From contig NZ_CZJT01000082.1 of the NCBI RefSeq assembly GCF_900010755.1, positions 150,022-214,021 on the forward strand: a stretch of DNA of 64,000 nt. The letters run 5' to 3'. Both the position numbers and the translations under genes were made by a program. The notes below the pieces were generated by a model. That model was not told the origin of the DNA. It saw only the letters and a program-made list of their open reading frames with translations, and did not search any database. The stretch's first letter is position 1, and the number at the start of each line of letters is the position of its first letter. Source of the DNA: Paeniglutamicibacter antarcticus (GTDB lineage: Bacteria; Actinomycetota; Actinomycetes; Actinomycetales; Micrococcaceae). Of the stretch, positions 17,797-27,174 are shown piece by piece.

Positions 17797-19560
17797 ATGG
17801 TGAGATTTCTGATTCTGGCGTTGTTGTCATTGCTCGGCTTCATCACGGTGATTGCCGCGTCGTTGGGCTCGACCGGCTGGTGGTTGCTTGCGGCACTCGC
17901 GCTGGCACTGCTGGGCCTCGGCGTCCACGACGTGCTCCAAACCAAGCACGCAATCCTGCGCAACTACCCGGTCCTGGGGCGTATGCGTTTCCTGCTTGAA
18001 TCCATTCGACCCGAAATCCAGCAGTACTTCATCGAACGCAACACCGACGGCCGCCCCTTCGACAGGGACACCCGCTCGATCATCTATGCACGGGCCAAAG
18101 GGGCCGACAGCCACAAGGCCTTCGGCACCGAACGCGATGTCAACGAGGTCGGCTACGAATTCCTGCTGCATTCAACCGCTCCGGTCGCACCGCCCACCGA
18201 ACAGCACCGGGTGCGCATTGGGGGACCTGACTGCAAACACCCCTACGACATGTCGCTGATGAACGTCTCCTCCATGAGCTTCGGGGCGCTGTCCAAGAAC
18301 GCAGTGCTGGCCATGAACAAGGGCGCGGCCATGGGCGGATTCGTCCATGAAACCGGCGAGGGCGGGCTGACCCAATACCACCTGGAATACGGTGCCGACC
18401 TGTTCTGGGAAATCGGCTCCGGTTACTTCGGCTGCCGTGACGAGGACGGGAACTTCGATGCCGCGAAGTTCGCTGCCAAGGCAGCCCACCAAAACGTCAA
18501 GGGCATCACCATCAAGCTTTCCCAGGGCGCCAAACCGGGCCTGGGCGGGGTGTTGCCCGCGGCAAAGATCACCGCGGAAATCGCAGCTGCACGGGATGTT
18601 CCCCTGGGCGTTGACTGTATTTCACCCGCCTCCCATTCGGCATTCTCCACCCCGCGCGAACTGATGTTGTTCGTCAAACACCTGCGTGAACTCAGTGGCG
18701 GCAAACCGATCGGCTACAAATTCTGTGTCGGTTCGCGCACCGATGTGCTCGCCATGTGCAAGGCAATGCTCGAAACCGGCATCACCCCGGACTTCATCAC
18801 CATTGACGGATCCGAGGGCGGCACCGGTGCGGCACCGCTGGAATACGAAGACCACGTGGGCACACCGCTGACCGAAGGGCTGATGCTGGTGCACAACGCA
18901 CTGGTGGGCTGCGGGCTGCGTGACAAGATCCGGCTGGGTGCCGCCGGTAAGGTCGCCACCGGCTCCGACGTCGTCAAACGTCTCATTCAGGGAGCCGACT
19001 TCACTTTCAGCGCCCGGCCCATGATGATGGCCACCGGTTGCATCCAGGCCCAAAAATGCCACACCAACGAATGCCCGGTGGGCGTGGCAACCCAGAACCC
19101 GCACCTGTACCGGGCGTTGGATGTGCTGGACAAGGGAAACCGCGTGTACAACTACCACAAGCTCACGGTCCAGGAAGCTGCCCAACTGATGGCCTCCATG
19201 GGTGTTTCGCACCCCTCGCAACTGAACCCGCGCATGCTGCGCCGGCGCGTTGACCACCTGGCAACCCGCAGCTATGCGGGCCTGCACAACTGGGTGGCAC
19301 CCGGCGAACTGCTCGCCGACCCGCCACGCGGATGGAAGGCGGACTGGGAAGAATCAGATTCGGACACCTTCGGAGAACACGCACCGCTGCCGTGGCCAAC
19401 ACCGCGTGAGGCGGCTGCTCCGGCCGCGCCCCCGGAAACCGTGGCTGCCAAGCGTATTGAGCCCAAGGACTCGACGCACAAGCGCGTGGAGCCGGTCCAC
19501 GCCCACTCCGAACGCCCCGAAGGCCAACCGGCAAGCACCGGACCCGGCAGGAGCAGCTAA
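17797..19560 (+). CDS. Membrane-anchored FMN-binding glutamate synthase-family protein
   Basis: 587 residues. Two hydrophobic helices occupy residues 3-47, then comes the FMN-binding (beta/alpha)8 barrel of the glutamate synthase large subunit: MNVSSMSFGALSKNAVLAMN, TGEGGLTQYH, IKLSQGAKPGLGGVLPAAKI, TIDGSEGGTGAAP and GAAGKVATGSDVVKRL. The cluster-binding cysteines are present in CIQAQKCHTNECPVGVATQ. It lacks the amidotransferase and C-terminal beta-helix domains of GltB, so it is the short stand-alone type whose reaction is not settled. The last 60 residues are Pro/Ala/Glu-rich and disordered. TAGGCT six bases before the ATG suggests a leaderless message. Confidence 0.85.
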   Translation: MVRFLILALLSLLGFITVIAASLGSTGWWLLAALALALLGLGVHDVLQTKHAILRNYPVLGRMRFLLESIRPEIQQYFIERNTDGRPFDRDTRSIIYARAKGADSHKAFGTERDVNEVGYEFLLHSTAPVAPPTEQHRVRIGGPDCKHPYDMSLMNVSSMSFGALSKNAVLAMNKGAAMGGFVHETGEGGLTQYHLEYGADLFWEIGSGYFGCRDEDGNFDAAKFAAKAAHQNVKGITIKLSQGAKPGLGGVLPAAKITAEIAAARDVPLGVDCISPASHSAFSTPRELMLFVKHLRELSGGKPIGYKFCVGSRTDVLAMCKAMLETGITPDFITIDGSEGGTGAAPLEYEDHVGTPLTEGLMLVHNALVGCGLRDKIRLGAAGKVATGSDVVKRLIQGADFTFSARPMMMATGCIQAQKCHTNECPVGVATQNPHLYRALDVLDKGNRVYNYHKLTVQEAAQLMASMGVSHPSQLNPRMLRRRVDHLATRSYAGLHNWVAPGELLADPPRGWKADWEESDSDTFGEHAPLPWPTPREAAAPAAPPETVAAKRIEPKDSTHKRVEPVHAHSERPEGQPASTGPGRSS

Positions 19561-19630
19561 ACGTTCCGCCAGCAACACCCCTCCGTCATCAACACCGGGC
19601 TGCGCCCCGTGGCACAGCATAATTGGCCAC

Positions 19631-20827
19631 ATGGCACCACCCCCACCGGCACCAAGACCCATCGGGTTCCCCTCGATCCTTGCCCATGCGTTCTTCCTGC
19701 AGAGCGCTGTCTACCTGGTGCGACCTGCAACCTCCTACAGGGCGCTCGAGCTGGGGGCCGATCCCGGGATGCTGGGGCTGGTGGTGGCAAGCTTTTCCAT
19801 CCTGCCGGTGTTCCTGGCCGTGGGCATCGGGAGGGCCACCGACCGCGGGCACGAACGCTGGGTACTGATGGTCGGCGCCGTGCTGTTGCTGGTCTCCGGG
19901 TTCGGGCTGCTCTTTGCCGCCAATTCACTGCCCGCGTTGCTCGGCTGGAACGTGCTGCTGGGCGTGGGCCACCTGATGAGCCTGATCGGCGAGCAAAGCC
20001 GCTTGGCGGCCGCCGAAAACCGGAACATGGACAGGCTCTTCGGGCTCTACACCATGGTCACGGCACTGGCCCAAACCGCAGCCCCGCTGTTGCTGGGTTA
20101 CCTGGGCGGGGAGCGCATCAGGCCCGACACCTCGCTGTTGCTGCTGGCCTACCTCTACGCTGTCCTCGCCATGGGCGTGGCCACGCTGTTCACCCTGCGC
20201 CATTCGATGCCAGGTGCCACCGCGAGGGCAGCAGCTCCCGTGAAATTATCCACGGCACTGGCGGTTCCGCCGGCCACCCGCAATACGCTCTTCGCTTCCA
20301 TCGGGTTGAGCATGATGGTGCTGTGCACCCTTGACCTGTTGCAGGTTTACCTGCCGGCCATGGCGGTTGAACGAGGCATCCCCGCCCACACCGTCGGGCT
20401 GCTGCTGGCACTGCGTGCCGGGGCCTCGGTGTGTTCCCGGCTGGGGTTGGACGCCTTGGTGCGCTTGGTGGGCCGGGCCCGGTTGCTGTTGGCCTCCACC
20501 GGGATTTCGGCAGTGCTCATGGCCCTGCTGGCAGCCGGCCTGGGCGTTCCGGCGATGGCGGTGCTGATGGTGTTCGCCGGGCTCGCCCTGGGCATCGGGC
20601 AACCGTTGAGCATGAGCGTGGTGTCGGCTGCCGCCTCCGAGGGAACCCGTGGGACCTGGATGTCCATCCGGCTGCTGGGCAACCGGCTGGGACAAGCGGT
20701 CATCCCGATGGGCGTTGGCGTGTTCGCCACCTCGCTGGGGGCCGCCGGGGTTTTCCTGGTGCTTGGAACCACGATGGCCGCGGCCACCGCCGGTGCCATC
20801 ATCCCGCTGCGTTCGATGAAGGAATGA
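19631..20827 (+). CDS. MFS transporter
   Basis: 398 residues, twelve predicted membrane helices. The MFS loop-2 motif appears as GIGRATDRGHERWVL. The start ATG at 19631 has CATAAT seven bases upstream and no Shine-Dalgarno; longer frames start inside the preceding gene and are unlikely. It resembles single-gene drug/metabolite exporters; no substrate can be assigned. It converges on the enoyl-CoA hydratase-family gene with a 22-bp gap. Confidence 0.78.
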   Translation: MAPPPPAPRPIGFPSILAHAFFLQSAVYLVRPATSYRALELGADPGMLGLVVASFSILPVFLAVGIGRATDRGHERWVLMVGAVLLLVSGFGLLFAANSLPALLGWNVLLGVGHLMSLIGEQSRLAAAENRNMDRLFGLYTMVTALAQTAAPLLLGYLGGERIRPDTSLLLLAYLYAVLAMGVATLFTLRHSMPGATARAAAPVKLSTALAVPPATRNTLFASIGLSMMVLCTLDLLQVYLPAMAVERGIPAHTVGLLLALRAGASVCSRLGLDALVRLVGRARLLLASTGISAVLMALLAAGLGVPAMAVLMVFAGLALGIGQPLSMSVVSAAASEGTRGTWMSIRLLGNRLGQAVIPMGVGVFATSLGAAGVFLVLGTTMAAATAGAIIPLRSMKE

Positions 20828-20849
20828 ATGCAGCGCGATGATCGGGTCA

Positions 20850-21884
20850 TCAGCTGGGGTCGGCCACCACCGCCGTGATGGCCGCCAGATCAACGCCCTG
20901 GATCGAATCGGGCGCCCAGGCAGGGTTGCGGTCCTTGTCGATGACCTGGGCCCTGATGCCTTCGGCCAAGTCGCTGCGGTGCATCAAGTACTCGGCCAGG
21001 CGAAGCTCCCGGTCCAGCGCGCCACGCAGGTGGTCCTCGGCGCGGGCGGCCCGCACCGCCTGCAGCGCACACTCCATGGACGTCGGGCAATTGGCACGCA
21101 TCTGTGCCGCTGCCTCCGCCGCAGCTGAGTGGGTCATGGAATCGAGCCGCTCCAGGATCGCCTCAAGTGTCGGCGCACTGAACGCTGCATCAATCCACGG
21201 TTGGGCAGCCATCAAGGACGACGACGCAAAGGACCCGAACAGCACCTCAAGTCCCGCCGCGATATCGACGGCATCCATACCGTCAAAATCTGGCAAGGTA
21301 TCGAGCACGTCCTCAAACTTTTCCTCGGACACCAGCATGTCGGCGAATCCGAGCTCCACGGCATCCACACCCGAGAACGTCGAAGCGGTCAGGCACAGGT
21401 ATTCGCCCAGGTGCCCGGGGGCCAAGGCCATCAGGTGGGTTCCGCCCACATCAGGGCTGTAGCCGATGCGAACCTCGGGCATTGCGTAAGAGGACTCCGG
21501 GGTGGCAATGCGGATGGCCGCATGCGAAGCCAAGCCGATGCCGCCTCCCATGCACAGCCCGTGTGCCAGGGTGAGCAGAGGCTTCGGGTAGGTGGCTATG
21601 GTGGCGTCCAGGTCGAATTCCAGGGAGAGCAGGTCAACGAAATCCCGGTGGGAATCGGTGGTCACCGCCCGGTGGAAGTCCTTGATATCACCGCCGGCGC
21701 AGAATCCACGCTCTCCGGCACCACGCAGAACCACCATGGAAATTCCGGGGTCGTGTTTCCACACTTCGAGGGTATCGCTGAGTTCTTGAAGCATGGAGCG
21801 GCTCAGGGCGTTGATTTTGGCGGGGCGGTCAAGGACCAGGAGACCGAGATTGCCGTGGCGGCCCGCGCTAATATGCGAAGTGAT
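20850..21884 (-). CDS. Enoyl-CoA hydratase/3-hydroxyisobutyryl-CoA hydrolase family protein with apparent ATC start
   Basis: 344 residues if initiated at 21884. Crotonase-fold motifs: LGLLVLDRPAKINALSRSM at the N-terminus, GERGFCAGGDIKDF (first oxyanion NH), HGLCMGGGIGLASHAAIRIA, and MPEVRIGYSPDVGGTHLMAL, which places it in the 3-hydroxyisobutyryl-CoA hydrolase branch (valine degradation). The conserved first strand lies upstream of the first ATG (21794), and the frame contains no ATG, GTG or TTG before its upstream stop. However, AAGGA (21893-21897) sits eight bases before an ATC at 21882-21884, exactly where a start is expected. Either ATC is used, the start codon has mutated from ATG, or there is a base error. 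Confidence 0.8.
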   Translation of the reverse strand: MTSHISAGRHGNLGLLVLDRPAKINALSRSMLQELSDTLEVWKHDPGISMVVLRGAGERGFCAGGDIKDFHRAVTTDSHRDFVDLLSLEFDLDATIATYPKPLLTLAHGLCMGGGIGLASHAAIRIATPESSYAMPEVRIGYSPDVGGTHLMALAPGHLGEYLCLTASTFSGVDAVELGFADMLVSEEKFEDVLDTLPDFDGMDAVDIAAGLEVLFGSFASSSLMAAQPWIDAAFSAPTLEAILERLDSMTHSAAAEAAAQMRANCPTSMECALQAVRAARAEDHLRGALDRELRLAEYLMHRSDLAEGIRAQVIDKDRNPAWAPDSIQGVDLAAITAVVADPS

Positions 21885-22044
21885 GGTGGTGTTCCTTCCG
21901 AAAGAAACGCAAAATGTTAGATCAAACGCTACCTTCCCCGCGCGCGAAGCGAAGACTCGAATCCGGTGCCCACCTGCCGTGCGGTGTAGGCTTCATGCTG
22001 AATTAAAGCCGGGTCTATCCTGGTCATTAGGTGTTTGGCCGAGA

Positions 22045-22143
22045 GGTGCTGGCAAGCTGGCGCTGCCGATGATCATCCCCATCCTCGGGTTCGGCGGGGC
22101 GCTTGCTGCTGCAGTCGTGGCAGTGTTGATTGCGACCCGCTAG
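22045..22143 (+). pseudogene. C-terminal remnant of a DUF202 (YidH-like) membrane protein gene
   Basis: Only the last 30 or so codons are recognisable: KLALPMIIPILGFGGALAAA followed by VVAVLIATR, the final membrane helix of a DUF202 protein. Upstream sequence in the frame does not resemble the family, so the 5' two thirds seems deleted. Its TAG shares a G with the GTG start of the next DUF202 gene, the coupled arrangement normal for intact pairs. It could survive as a tiny one-helix protein from the ATG at 22069. Confidence 0.5.
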
Positions 22144-22476
22144 TGGCAGCCGGCAAACAGCCCTTCGCACACCGGGATCCGGGGTTGCAGCCCGATCGGA
22201 CGATCACCTCCTGGGGTCGGGTCTCGCTGGCGTTCTGCGTTTCGGCGCTCGTTTTTGCGATGGCTGCCGCATTACGGGACCGGGATCCTGGCCTTGGTGG
22301 CCCTGCGCCTGTTGGCTGCTGGCGGCATTTACTTCACCCAGCGCAAACGTTACGCGGATGCTTCCCGGGGCATCGCCAACGAAAGTATCCACGCGGATAT
22401 TGTGGCGGTTTTCGCCATGAGCGCCGCGGTGATCGGGCTGGGGATGCTTGGCCTGTTGCCCGCTCTCACTGCATGA
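22143..22476 (+). pseudogene. DUF202 family membrane protein gene with +1 frameshift
   Basis: From GTG 22143 the frame encodes HRDPGLQPDRTITSWGRVSL and a first helix ending SALVF, the DUF202 signature. The remaining two helices (RWLPHYGTGILALVAL... to GLGMLGLLPALTA) are in the +1 frame and end at TGA 22474-22476. The switch falls at a run of five T (22252-22256); four T would restore one continuous protein of about 110 residues. Real frameshift, phase-variable tract or sequencing error cannot be separated here. Confidence 0.65.
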
Positions 22477-22549
22477 ATCGTGGCGCTGGCGTAAGATCAA
22501 AAGAATTGCCCATTCCGCTTTGCCTTTCACGGGCCACTTGAAGGACGCC

Positions 22550-25177
22550 ATGCGAAAAACCGCCCTCTCAGTTTCGGCCGCACTGCTGGCCGCTTTCTTG
22601 CTGCCCGTAGCCCCGGCTGCCGCTGCCCAGCCCGCAGGAATTGTGCAACCGCCAAGCGCGGTGACGATTGCCGCGGCAACCATCAAGGCCACGAACACCA
22701 GCTACCTGGCCAAGGCAGCCAAGACATTGGGCGGCGCGGATGCAACGACGGGCAAACTCAAGGACGGCACCCTGTGGCGTTCGTACCGCGACGGAATCGT
22801 TGTGTATTCGGACAAGCGCAAGGCCCTGACGGTGCGCAATGCGATGGTCCAAGCTTGGGCGGATACCGGCTGGGAAAACGGCAGGTTCGGTTACCCGGTG
22901 GCGGAGCAATTCAAATCCGGGACCGACACCCGGCAAAAGTTCACCGGCGGCGTCCTCGGCGCGCGCGCCAACGGCACCACCTACTGGATGCCGAACGCTG
23001 CGAAGCCCTCCGAGTTCACCGTGACCGGTGCAGGCTGGGGACACGGTGTTGGCATGAGCCAATACGGTGCGCGGGCCATGGCAGCCGAGGGCAAGAACGC
23101 AACACAGATCCTCGAGTACTACTACAACCCCGCAAAGGTTGTTTCGAGTACCAACACCGCGGCGGGCGATATCCGTGTCCAGGTGCTCAAATCCGCGACG
23201 AGCACGATCACCGTTGCCGGAGGGCGACTGCGTGTGAAGGACCCGACAGCGAAGAAGACCTACACGGCCCCGGCCGGATCCACGCTGTCCTTCTCGCGCT
23301 CCGATTCCCAACTCAGCTACGTGCTGAAGAACCCGGCAGGGTTCGATGTGGTGCCGCGGGATAGGAACAAGGACGGCAAAGCCGATGTAAACCCGGCCCC
23401 GGAGGCCAACAAGGTCACCGGAAAGCTGCGCATCGAGTGGGAAGGCACCCGTGCCTGGCCCTCGACCAAGCTGGCAACGCTCTCGATCCCCGGTGCCAAC
23501 GCCGAATCCGCGGTGGCTGGAAAATACAAGCACGGCTACTTTGAGGCCGGCATCATTGATAAGCAGGTCAACCTGGTCACCTCGTTGCGGCTGAACGATG
23601 AATACCTCTACGGATTGGCGGAGGTCCCCTCATCCTGGCCAAAGGGCGTCCTGCAGGCCCAAGCGATCGCCGGGCGCACCTATGCGATGCGCAAGGTCAA
23701 CAACCTGAAGGCCGCCTGCGATTGCAACGTGACCGATGAGGTCATGGACCAGAAGTTCACCGGCTACGCGAAGGAAAACGAGCAGCCGGGATACGGGGCC
23801 AAATGGAAGGCGGCTGTCGATGCGACGCTAGCGCGGAACACCGCCAAGACCCCTGTTTCCGGCAAGGTGGTCATGTACGGCGGCAGGCTCGCTGAAACCG
23901 TGTACTCGTCCTCCACCGGCGGGGCGACCCGCAGCAACGAGGACGTGTGGGGCGGGGTCGCGGTGCCGTACCTGCGCCCGCGCCCGGATGCGTGGTCGCT
24001 GAAGGCAAGTGCCAACAACCCATACAAGACCTGGACCCAGAAGGCCACCCAGCAGAAGATGGCCACCGTCTTCGGGCTTCCCAACGTGGCGTCGGTGAGC
24101 ATCACCAAGGCCAAGGACCTGACGATTGCCTCGGCAACCGCAAAATCCTCCACCGGCGTTTCCAAGACGCTGACCGGCGGCCAATTCAGAAGTTCGGCCA
24201 GCGGTGTCGGGGCATTCTCGGCATGGATCACCGGGGTGAAGGCTAATACGGCAGCCCCGGTGGCCACCACCATCAACCCCAACAAGTTCTGCAGCACCAC
24301 GGTTAAGGCCGGGGCCAGCATCCCCACCGCCATTGCCGCTGCCCGCGAGGGTGCGGTGATCTGCCTTGCGGCAGGAACCCACAAGAGCGCAAACCTGGTG
24401 CTCAAACCGCGCCAGACCCTGGTGGGCCAGGGCAGCTCAAACACCCGTCTGGATGGGTCGATCGCCGTGAGTGCGAAGAAGTCGGGGACGCTGTACAAGA
24501 TCTCCTCGACCAAGATCCCGGCCAAGGCACCTGCCAAGCTGACCTGCAACACCGGCAGCCAATGCAACAGCGAACAGGTCCTCTTCGCCAACGGTTCCCG
24601 GCTGACACGGGTCGCCTCCAAATCCAAGGTCAAGGCCGGAACCTACTGGCTCGACCACAAGGGCCGGGCCATCTACACCGGCAAGGCAAGTTCCTCCAGC
24701 TACAAATACACCCTTGCCGTGCAGCCACGTGCAGTGAAACTCGGGACCCACTCACGGGTTGGCAAGCTCAGCGTGCTCTCCTATGCGAACCCGACCAGCA
24801 CCGGTGCCGTGCAGCTCAGCGGTGCCCACTCGGGGATCTTCTCCTCGCGGGTCGCCGAAAACCACGGTATTGGCGTGCAAAGCAACGGGGCGGCAACCCA
24901 GATCCTGAATTCGGTGATCAGGCGCAACGGCCAAGTCGGCATCAGCGCCTCGGGCGGCAAAAACACCGTGGTGCGCGGCACCGAGGTCAGCGCGAACGGA
25001 TGGGCCGGATACAAGCCCGGGACCTTCACCGGTGGCATTGCCGCTGCCAACAAGGCCAGCGTGAAGGTCAGCGGATCCAAGATCCTTGACAACCGTTCCA
25101 GCGGAACCAGCGGGGTGCGGAAAAGTTCCGGAGCCACGGTTTCGGTTTCCTCAACCACGGTGCGCGGAAACAAGTAG
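22550..25177 (+). CDS. Secreted SpoIID/LytB-domain protein with LGFP repeat and C-terminal beta-helix
   Basis: 875 residues. An N-terminal signal peptide (MRKTALSVSAALLAAFLLPV, cleavage after APAAAA) is followed by an LGFP-type segment (GWENGRFGYPVAEQF). The SpoIID/LytB domain follows: GAGWGHGVGMSQYGARAMA, then YLYGLAEVPSSWPKGVLQAQ with the catalytic-type Glu, AIAGRTYAM and YSSSTGGATRSNEDVW. Residues from about 590 onward form parallel beta-helix repeats (GIGVQSNGAATQILNSVIRR). SpoIID enzymes are lytic transglycosylases on denuded glycan; in Actinobacteria such proteins are cell-wall associated. AAGGA lies four bases before the ATG at 22550. The stop is only 3 bp from the convergent LysR stop. 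Confidence 0.85.
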   Translation: MRKTALSVSAALLAAFLLPVAPAAAAQPAGIVQPPSAVTIAAATIKATNTSYLAKAAKTLGGADATTGKLKDGTLWRSYRDGIVVYSDKRKALTVRNAMVQAWADTGWENGRFGYPVAEQFKSGTDTRQKFTGGVLGARANGTTYWMPNAAKPSEFTVTGAGWGHGVGMSQYGARAMAAEGKNATQILEYYYNPAKVVSSTNTAAGDIRVQVLKSATSTITVAGGRLRVKDPTAKKTYTAPAGSTLSFSRSDSQLSYVLKNPAGFDVVPRDRNKDGKADVNPAPEANKVTGKLRIEWEGTRAWPSTKLATLSIPGANAESAVAGKYKHGYFEAGIIDKQVNLVTSLRLNDEYLYGLAEVPSSWPKGVLQAQAIAGRTYAMRKVNNLKAACDCNVTDEVMDQKFTGYAKENEQPGYGAKWKAAVDATLARNTAKTPVSGKVVMYGGRLAETVYSSSTGGATRSNEDVWGGVAVPYLRPRPDAWSLKASANNPYKTWTQKATQQKMATVFGLPNVASVSITKAKDLTIASATAKSSTGVSKTLTGGQFRSSASGVGAFSAWITGVKANTAAPVATTINPNKFCSTTVKAGASIPTAIAAAREGAVICLAAGTHKSANLVLKPRQTLVGQGSSNTRLDGSIAVSAKKSGTLYKISSTKIPAKAPAKLTCNTGSQCNSEQVLFANGSRLTRVASKSKVKAGTYWLDHKGRAIYTGKASSSSYKYTLAVQPRAVKLGTHSRVGKLSVLSYANPTSTGAVQLSGAHSGIFSSRVAENHGIGVQSNGAATQILNSVIRRNGQVGISASGGKNTVVRGTEVSANGWAGYKPGTFTGGIAAANKASVKVSGSKILDNRSSGTSGVRKSSGATVSVSSTTVRGNK

Positions 25178-25180
25178 TTT

Positions 25181-26116
25181 TCAGCGGCGCTTGGGTTCGA
25201 TGCTTAATTCACCAAGCACTGCCGCCAGCTTGTCCATGAAGACCCCGGTCTTCGGGTTCGTCCGTTCGGGTGACCGCAGCGCAAAGATGCTGCGGGCCAA
25301 CCTGATCTCCGGTGCGTCGATCACCGTGATGCCCTCCGGGGCCTGCCGCATGGCAAGCTCGGGAACCAAGGTGGCTCCGAGACCGGCGGCTGCCATATGC
25401 AGGGATGCGTTGAAGTCATCGCTGTAGGCGACAACGCGCGGGTGGATGTTGAAGGCGGAGAACAGCCGGGAAATGACCGTCGCGTCACTGGTGCCAGGGT
25501 GGTGCATGATCCACGGCATGTTGGCCAGTTGCTCGGCGCTGACGGTTGAAGAGTCTTCAATTTTCCAGCTGGCCGGGACCACCACCCGGAACGGGTCATC
25601 GCCCAACCACTGGCGCTCAAGCTGCGCCGGCCAAGCCAATCCCGCCTGGCCGACCTGGAAAATGAGCGCAAGATCCAGCTCCCCGTCGTGGCGCAGCCCC
25701 GCAATGCTCAGGTTCGGTTCCCCGACATGCACGCGCAACGCAATGCCCAGCTGGTCCCACCCGGGGGAACCGAGCAGGCGCGGCAACGCGTAGGTGGCAA
25801 GCGACGGGAAAATGCCAAGATGCAGTTCCTGCAGCGGTTTGCCGCTGGGGTCAAGGTCCGGGGTGGAGGTGGCGGCGATCAGCGTGTCAATGTCCGTCAG
25901 GACGCGTCGTGCATGGCGAACCATCGTCACTGCGGCGGGCGTTGGTTCGATACTTTTGGCGCCGCGGGTGAACAACGTGGTGCCGGTGGTGCTCTCCAGC
26001 GCGGTCATTTGCTGGGACACGGCCGAGGGAGTGTAGCCGAGCCGGGTGGCTGCCATGGCAAATGATTTGTGGTTGACGACCTCGATGAGCGTGCGCAGGT
26101 GAACCGGATTGAGCAT
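25181..26116 (-). CDS. LysR-family transcriptional regulator
   Basis: 311 residues. The N-terminal winged helix-turn-helix is typical (LRTLIEVVNHKSFAMAATRL, then GYTPSAVSQQMTALESTTGT), followed by a periplasmic-binding-protein-like sensor domain. No divergent target gene: the upstream neighbour on the opposite strand begins 467 bp away, past a small minus-strand gene, so the regulated locus is unknown. Confidence 0.88.
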   Translation of the reverse strand: MLNPVHLRTLIEVVNHKSFAMAATRLGYTPSAVSQQMTALESTTGTTLFTRGAKSIEPTPAAVTMVRHARRVLTDIDTLIAATSTPDLDPSGKPLQELHLGIFPSLATYALPRLLGSPGWDQLGIALRVHVGEPNLSIAGLRHDGELDLALIFQVGQAGLAWPAQLERQWLGDDPFRVVVPASWKIEDSSTVSAEQLANMPWIMHHPGTSDATVISRLFSAFNIHPRVVAYSDDFNASLHMAAAGLGATLVPELAMRQAPEGITVIDAPEIRLARSIFALRSPERTNPKTGVFMDKLAAVLGELSIEPKRR

Positions 26117-26191
26117 AAGTTTTCCCGAACCTCAAGACAATGGAGAGAAGGCACCTACTGGTGCTGACTCTCCAATCCTACGGCCTGGATT

Positions 26192-26446
26192 TTAGGCGTC
26201 AGCTTCTTCGTCCGCGAGTTCCTCCACCCATACCTCTTCAATGTCTTCTTCGTCCCCGATGTCGTCCTCGGCGGAGAGGTCGTCATCGAGCAGGTAAAGG
26301 TGCTTGCGCAGCGGATCCAGCGCGGTCATGGACTCGGGGCTGTCAGAGGAACCTTCGTAGGGCTGGCCATCTCGACCGTCTCCCGGCTCATACATGTCAT
26401 CGTCGACCGGCTCATCGTAGACCGTGTCATCAAAACTGTCGCTCAT
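26192..26446 (-). CDS. Small acidic hypothetical protein
   Basis: 84 residues, about a third Asp/Glu, no hydrophobic segment (DDDMYEPGDGRDG, DDDLSAEDDIGDEEDIEEVW). GAGGGA is well placed before the ATG, which supports a real gene. No family recognised; such proteins may bind basic partners or metals. Confidence 0.6.
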   Translation of the reverse strand: MSDSFDDTVYDEPVDDDMYEPGDGRDGQPYEGSSDSPESMTALDPLRKHLYLLDDDLSAEDDIGDEEDIEEVWVEELADEEADA

Positions 26447-26582
26447 CGTGTCCCTCTATTCACCAAATGCGGGATTCGTGGCTGATCCCCGATTGCTTAC
26501 AGCCTAAGTCCATGTGCTGGATATGGGAATGGCCATTTTGCCGCTGGCATTTGCCCCAGTGGGAGCGCGGTAATCTCGAAGG

Positions 26583-27077
26583 ATGGAGAATGAAAACACG
26601 CGACGGTTTATGACCGAGCCCTATTCCCGCCAGGCACTGGTGGCAGCCGCCGGGCGAATCCTGGCGCCGGCAATGTGGTTGGGCCTTTTGATCGGCATTT
26701 CGTTTATCGAGGCGCCCCTGAAATTCACGGCACCGGGGATCACTATCCCGTTGGGCCTTGGCATCGGGCAAATTGTCTTCACGGCGATGAACATCGTGGA
26801 AATCGTGCTCTTCCTGCTCTTGGCAGCGTCCTGTATCAAACGCGGATTGGATCGGCGGTTCTTGTGGATGGTTGCTTCCCTGGGCGTTGTCCTCTTCACC
26901 AAGGTTGTCCTGATTCGCCCGCAGCTTTCCAAACGCACCGAGGCGGTGCTTGCCGGCGTTGAATCCGGCGGCTCGACCATTCACTACTTCTACATTGCCG
27001 CCGACGGGATCTTGCTTGTCCTGCTGATCCTGACGATGGTTATGGGCGTGCGTCGCTGGGTGCTGCCCGGACGCTGA
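26583..27077 (+). CDS. Four-helix integral membrane protein of unknown function
   Basis: 164 residues with four membrane segments (ILAPAMWLGLLIGISFI, IGQIVFTAMNIVEIVLFLLL, FLWMVASLGVVLFTKVVLI, IAADGILLVLLILTMVMG). A DUF4149-like topology, but I cannot name it with confidence. TAATCT (26571-26576) is six bases before the ATG, again indicating a leaderless transcript. Confidence 0.65.
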   Translation: MENENTRRFMTEPYSRQALVAAAGRILAPAMWLGLLIGISFIEAPLKFTAPGITIPLGLGIGQIVFTAMNIVEIVLFLLLAASCIKRGLDRRFLWMVASLGVVLFTKVVLIRPQLSKRTEAVLAGVESGGSTIHYFYIAADGILLVLLILTMVMGVRRWVLPGR

Positions 27078-27094
27078 GTTTCGTGGGAAATACA

Positions 27095-27157
27095 GGGGGC
27101 CGCAAGCCCCACCGCGAGGAAGACATGTTCTCCATCGTGGCGGGGCTTGCGGCCCCC
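27095..27157. terminator. Bidirectional terminator hairpin
   Basis: A perfect 16-bp stem: GGGGGCCGCAAGCCCC at 27095-27110 pairs with 27142-27157. It lies between the convergent membrane-protein and luciferase-like genes. The loop is 31 bases and there is only a short T stretch on one side. Confidence 0.7.
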
Positions 27158-27174
27158 TTCGTCATATCCGGTGG

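Noticed and set aside
21793..22143. 116-codon + strand frame reading into the DUF202 remnant
   Set aside because: Its first part is antisense to the crotonase-family gene; only the last 30 codons resemble a protein family.
22550..25177. Domain permutation in the SpoIID protein because GWGHGVGMSQYGA precedes the catalytic-Glu motif
   Set aside because: This order is common in actinobacterial SpoIID/LytB-domain proteins and is not unusual.
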